A model generated the notes under the pieces. The model saw nothing but the letters and a program-made list of their open reading frames with translations. It made no database searches and was not told where the DNA came from. Made by a program: the position numbers and the translations under genes. DNA of 22,781 nucleotides from a virus, in IMG/VR virus record IMGVR_UViG_3300020205_001214, positions 1 to 22,781 of that record; one strand, given 5' to 3'. Below, piece by piece: positions 22,400 through 22,781 of the stretch (its first letter is position 1; every line of letters begins with the position of its first letter).

Positions 22400-22432
22400 C
22401 CTGCTCGGCTCACCCCTTCCGAGTCGAGCAGG
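22400..22432 (+). terminator. Strong hairpin after the major capsid gene (possible terminator or mRNA stabiliser)
   Basis: CCTGCTCG (22400-22407) pairs with CGAGCAGG (22425-22432). Inside, a G-T wobble and CTC/GAG extend the stem, closing a loop of about 9 bases. The stem is GC-rich and begins 8 bases after the capsid stop. No T-run follows, so it may be a processing/pausing or mRNA-protecting hairpin rather than a classical intrinsic terminator. Confidence 0.6.
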
Positions 22433-22437
22433 AAACT

Positions 22438-22452
22438 ACCGGGCTTCCCGGT
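22438..22452 (+). other. Second perfect inverted repeat after the capsid gene
   Basis: ACCGGG (22438-22443) and CCCGGT (22447-22452) form a 6-bp all-perfect stem with the 3-base loop CTT. It follows the previous hairpin after 5 bases. Confidence 0.5.
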
Positions 22453-22491
22453 GCAACAGACAGTCCCGGCTGACGACATGCAGACTGTTGC
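22453..22491 (+). other. Third inverted repeat after the capsid gene
   Basis: GCAACAG (22453-22459) is complementary to CTGTTGC (22485-22491) with about 25 bases between. It abuts the second hairpin. The loop is larger, so it is weaker than the first two. It lies upstream of the GAGG ribosome site of the next gene. Confidence 0.4.
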
Positions 22492-22518
22492 GCTTATCTC
22501 GCATGTGAGGTTTTTATC

Positions 22519-22781
22519 ATGGCTTCAACAACCTTCTCTGGTCCAGTTACCTCGACCAATGGCTTCATCGGCGCGCTTACAGGCAATGTAACAGGCAACG
22601 TAACGGGCAATATTGCCGGAACGGGCCGCATCACGCACGCCACGACCGCTGCAATTAACGCTACTGCAACAGCGACCGCAGCTGAGGTAGCAACCGGCTA
22701 CATCACCTCAACATCCGCAGCCGCAACAGCCATCACGCTTCCCACAGGCACCTTGCTGGGTGCAGCTCTAGGCGCGTCTAA
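22519..22781 (+). CDS. Repetitive Gly/Thr/Ala-rich virion protein, N-terminal part (3' end outside window)
   Basis: From ATG 22519, preceded by GTGAGG, the frame is open to the last base (about 87 codons). The start MASTTFSGPVTSTNGFIGA leads into LTGNVTGNVTGNIAGTG, three four-residue units of the TGNV type. An Ala/Thr-rich segment (TTAAINATATATAAEVATG) follows and then ITLPTGTLLGAALGAS. 'tFsGpv.s.nGF.G..tGnvtGn' starts are typical of phage head-fibre or tail-fibre-like and collagen-like surface proteins, and the position after the capsid gene suits a capsid-attached fibre or accessory protein. Function is inferred, and the C-terminus is not visible. Confidence 0.7.
   Translation, partial: MASTTFSGPVTSTNGFIGALTGNVTGNVTGNIAGTGRITHATTAAINATATATAAEVATGYITSTSAAATAITLPTGTLLGAALGAS
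22579..22614 (+). repeat. Three 12-bp tandem repeats encoding TGNV units
   Basis: ACAGGCAATGTA, ACAGGCAACGTA and ACGGGCAATATT follow one another, each encoding Thr-Gly-Asn-Val/Ile. They differ at a few bases, so copy-number changes by slippage are possible. Confidence 0.8.

Overview
The window is a contiguous piece of a double-stranded DNA tailed-phage genome (Caudoviricetes type). All convincing genes lie on the + strand, densely packed, often with ATGA or TGATG start/stop overlaps and clear Shine-Dalgarno motifs. This suits a phage of a Gram-negative bacterium. Terminase, portal, scaffold and capsid genes that look like those of aquatic environmental phages hint at an aquatic, perhaps alphaproteobacterial, host; that is inference. 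No tRNA, rRNA, CRISPR array, insertion sequence, integrase or attachment site is visible.

Region 1 (1-7186) is a nucleic-acid metabolism and replication module. It holds the C-terminus of a HAD-type polynucleotide 3'-phosphatase, a small DUF6378-like protein, a short-chain dehydrogenase (SDR), a DnaQ-like DEDDh exonuclease, a compact 946-aa DnaE-type (family C) DNA polymerase, a coiled-coil protein, and a 758-aa Toprim plus SF3/D5-like primase-helicase. Polymerase, proofreading nuclease and primase-helicase form a near-complete phage replisome. No clamp, clamp loader or SSB is seen in the window.

Region 2 (7183-8730) is a run of very small overlapping genes: a zinc-ribbon protein, three related 'DLxxxL...AADRIE' proteins that look like tandem duplicates, a possible 33-aa lipoprotein and two small membrane proteins. 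It ends in a 265-bp AT-rich non-coding stretch (8731-8995), the only long gap and the likely early/late boundary.

Region 3 (8996-22781) is packaging and head morphogenesis. In order: PD-(D/E)xK nuclease, small and large terminase, two small basic proteins, a 1346-aa virion-type multidomain protein, portal, two small proteins, a GroES-like co-chaperonin, an acidic scaffold, a conserved head-region protein, a putative capsid accessory protein, the major capsid protein, and the start of a repetitive, probably fibre-like protein cut by the window edge. Nuclease and terminase would process and package DNA through the portal into a shell built from scaffold and capsid protein, probably with help from the GroES-like protein.

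The most unusual items are the 1346-aa protein (DUF4214-like N-terminus, four spaced EGG-V motifs, PcfJ-like C-terminus, patchy base composition), the SDR inside the replication operon, the small-gene cassette, the GC-rich block across the terminase genes, and a cluster of three inverted repeats after the capsid gene.
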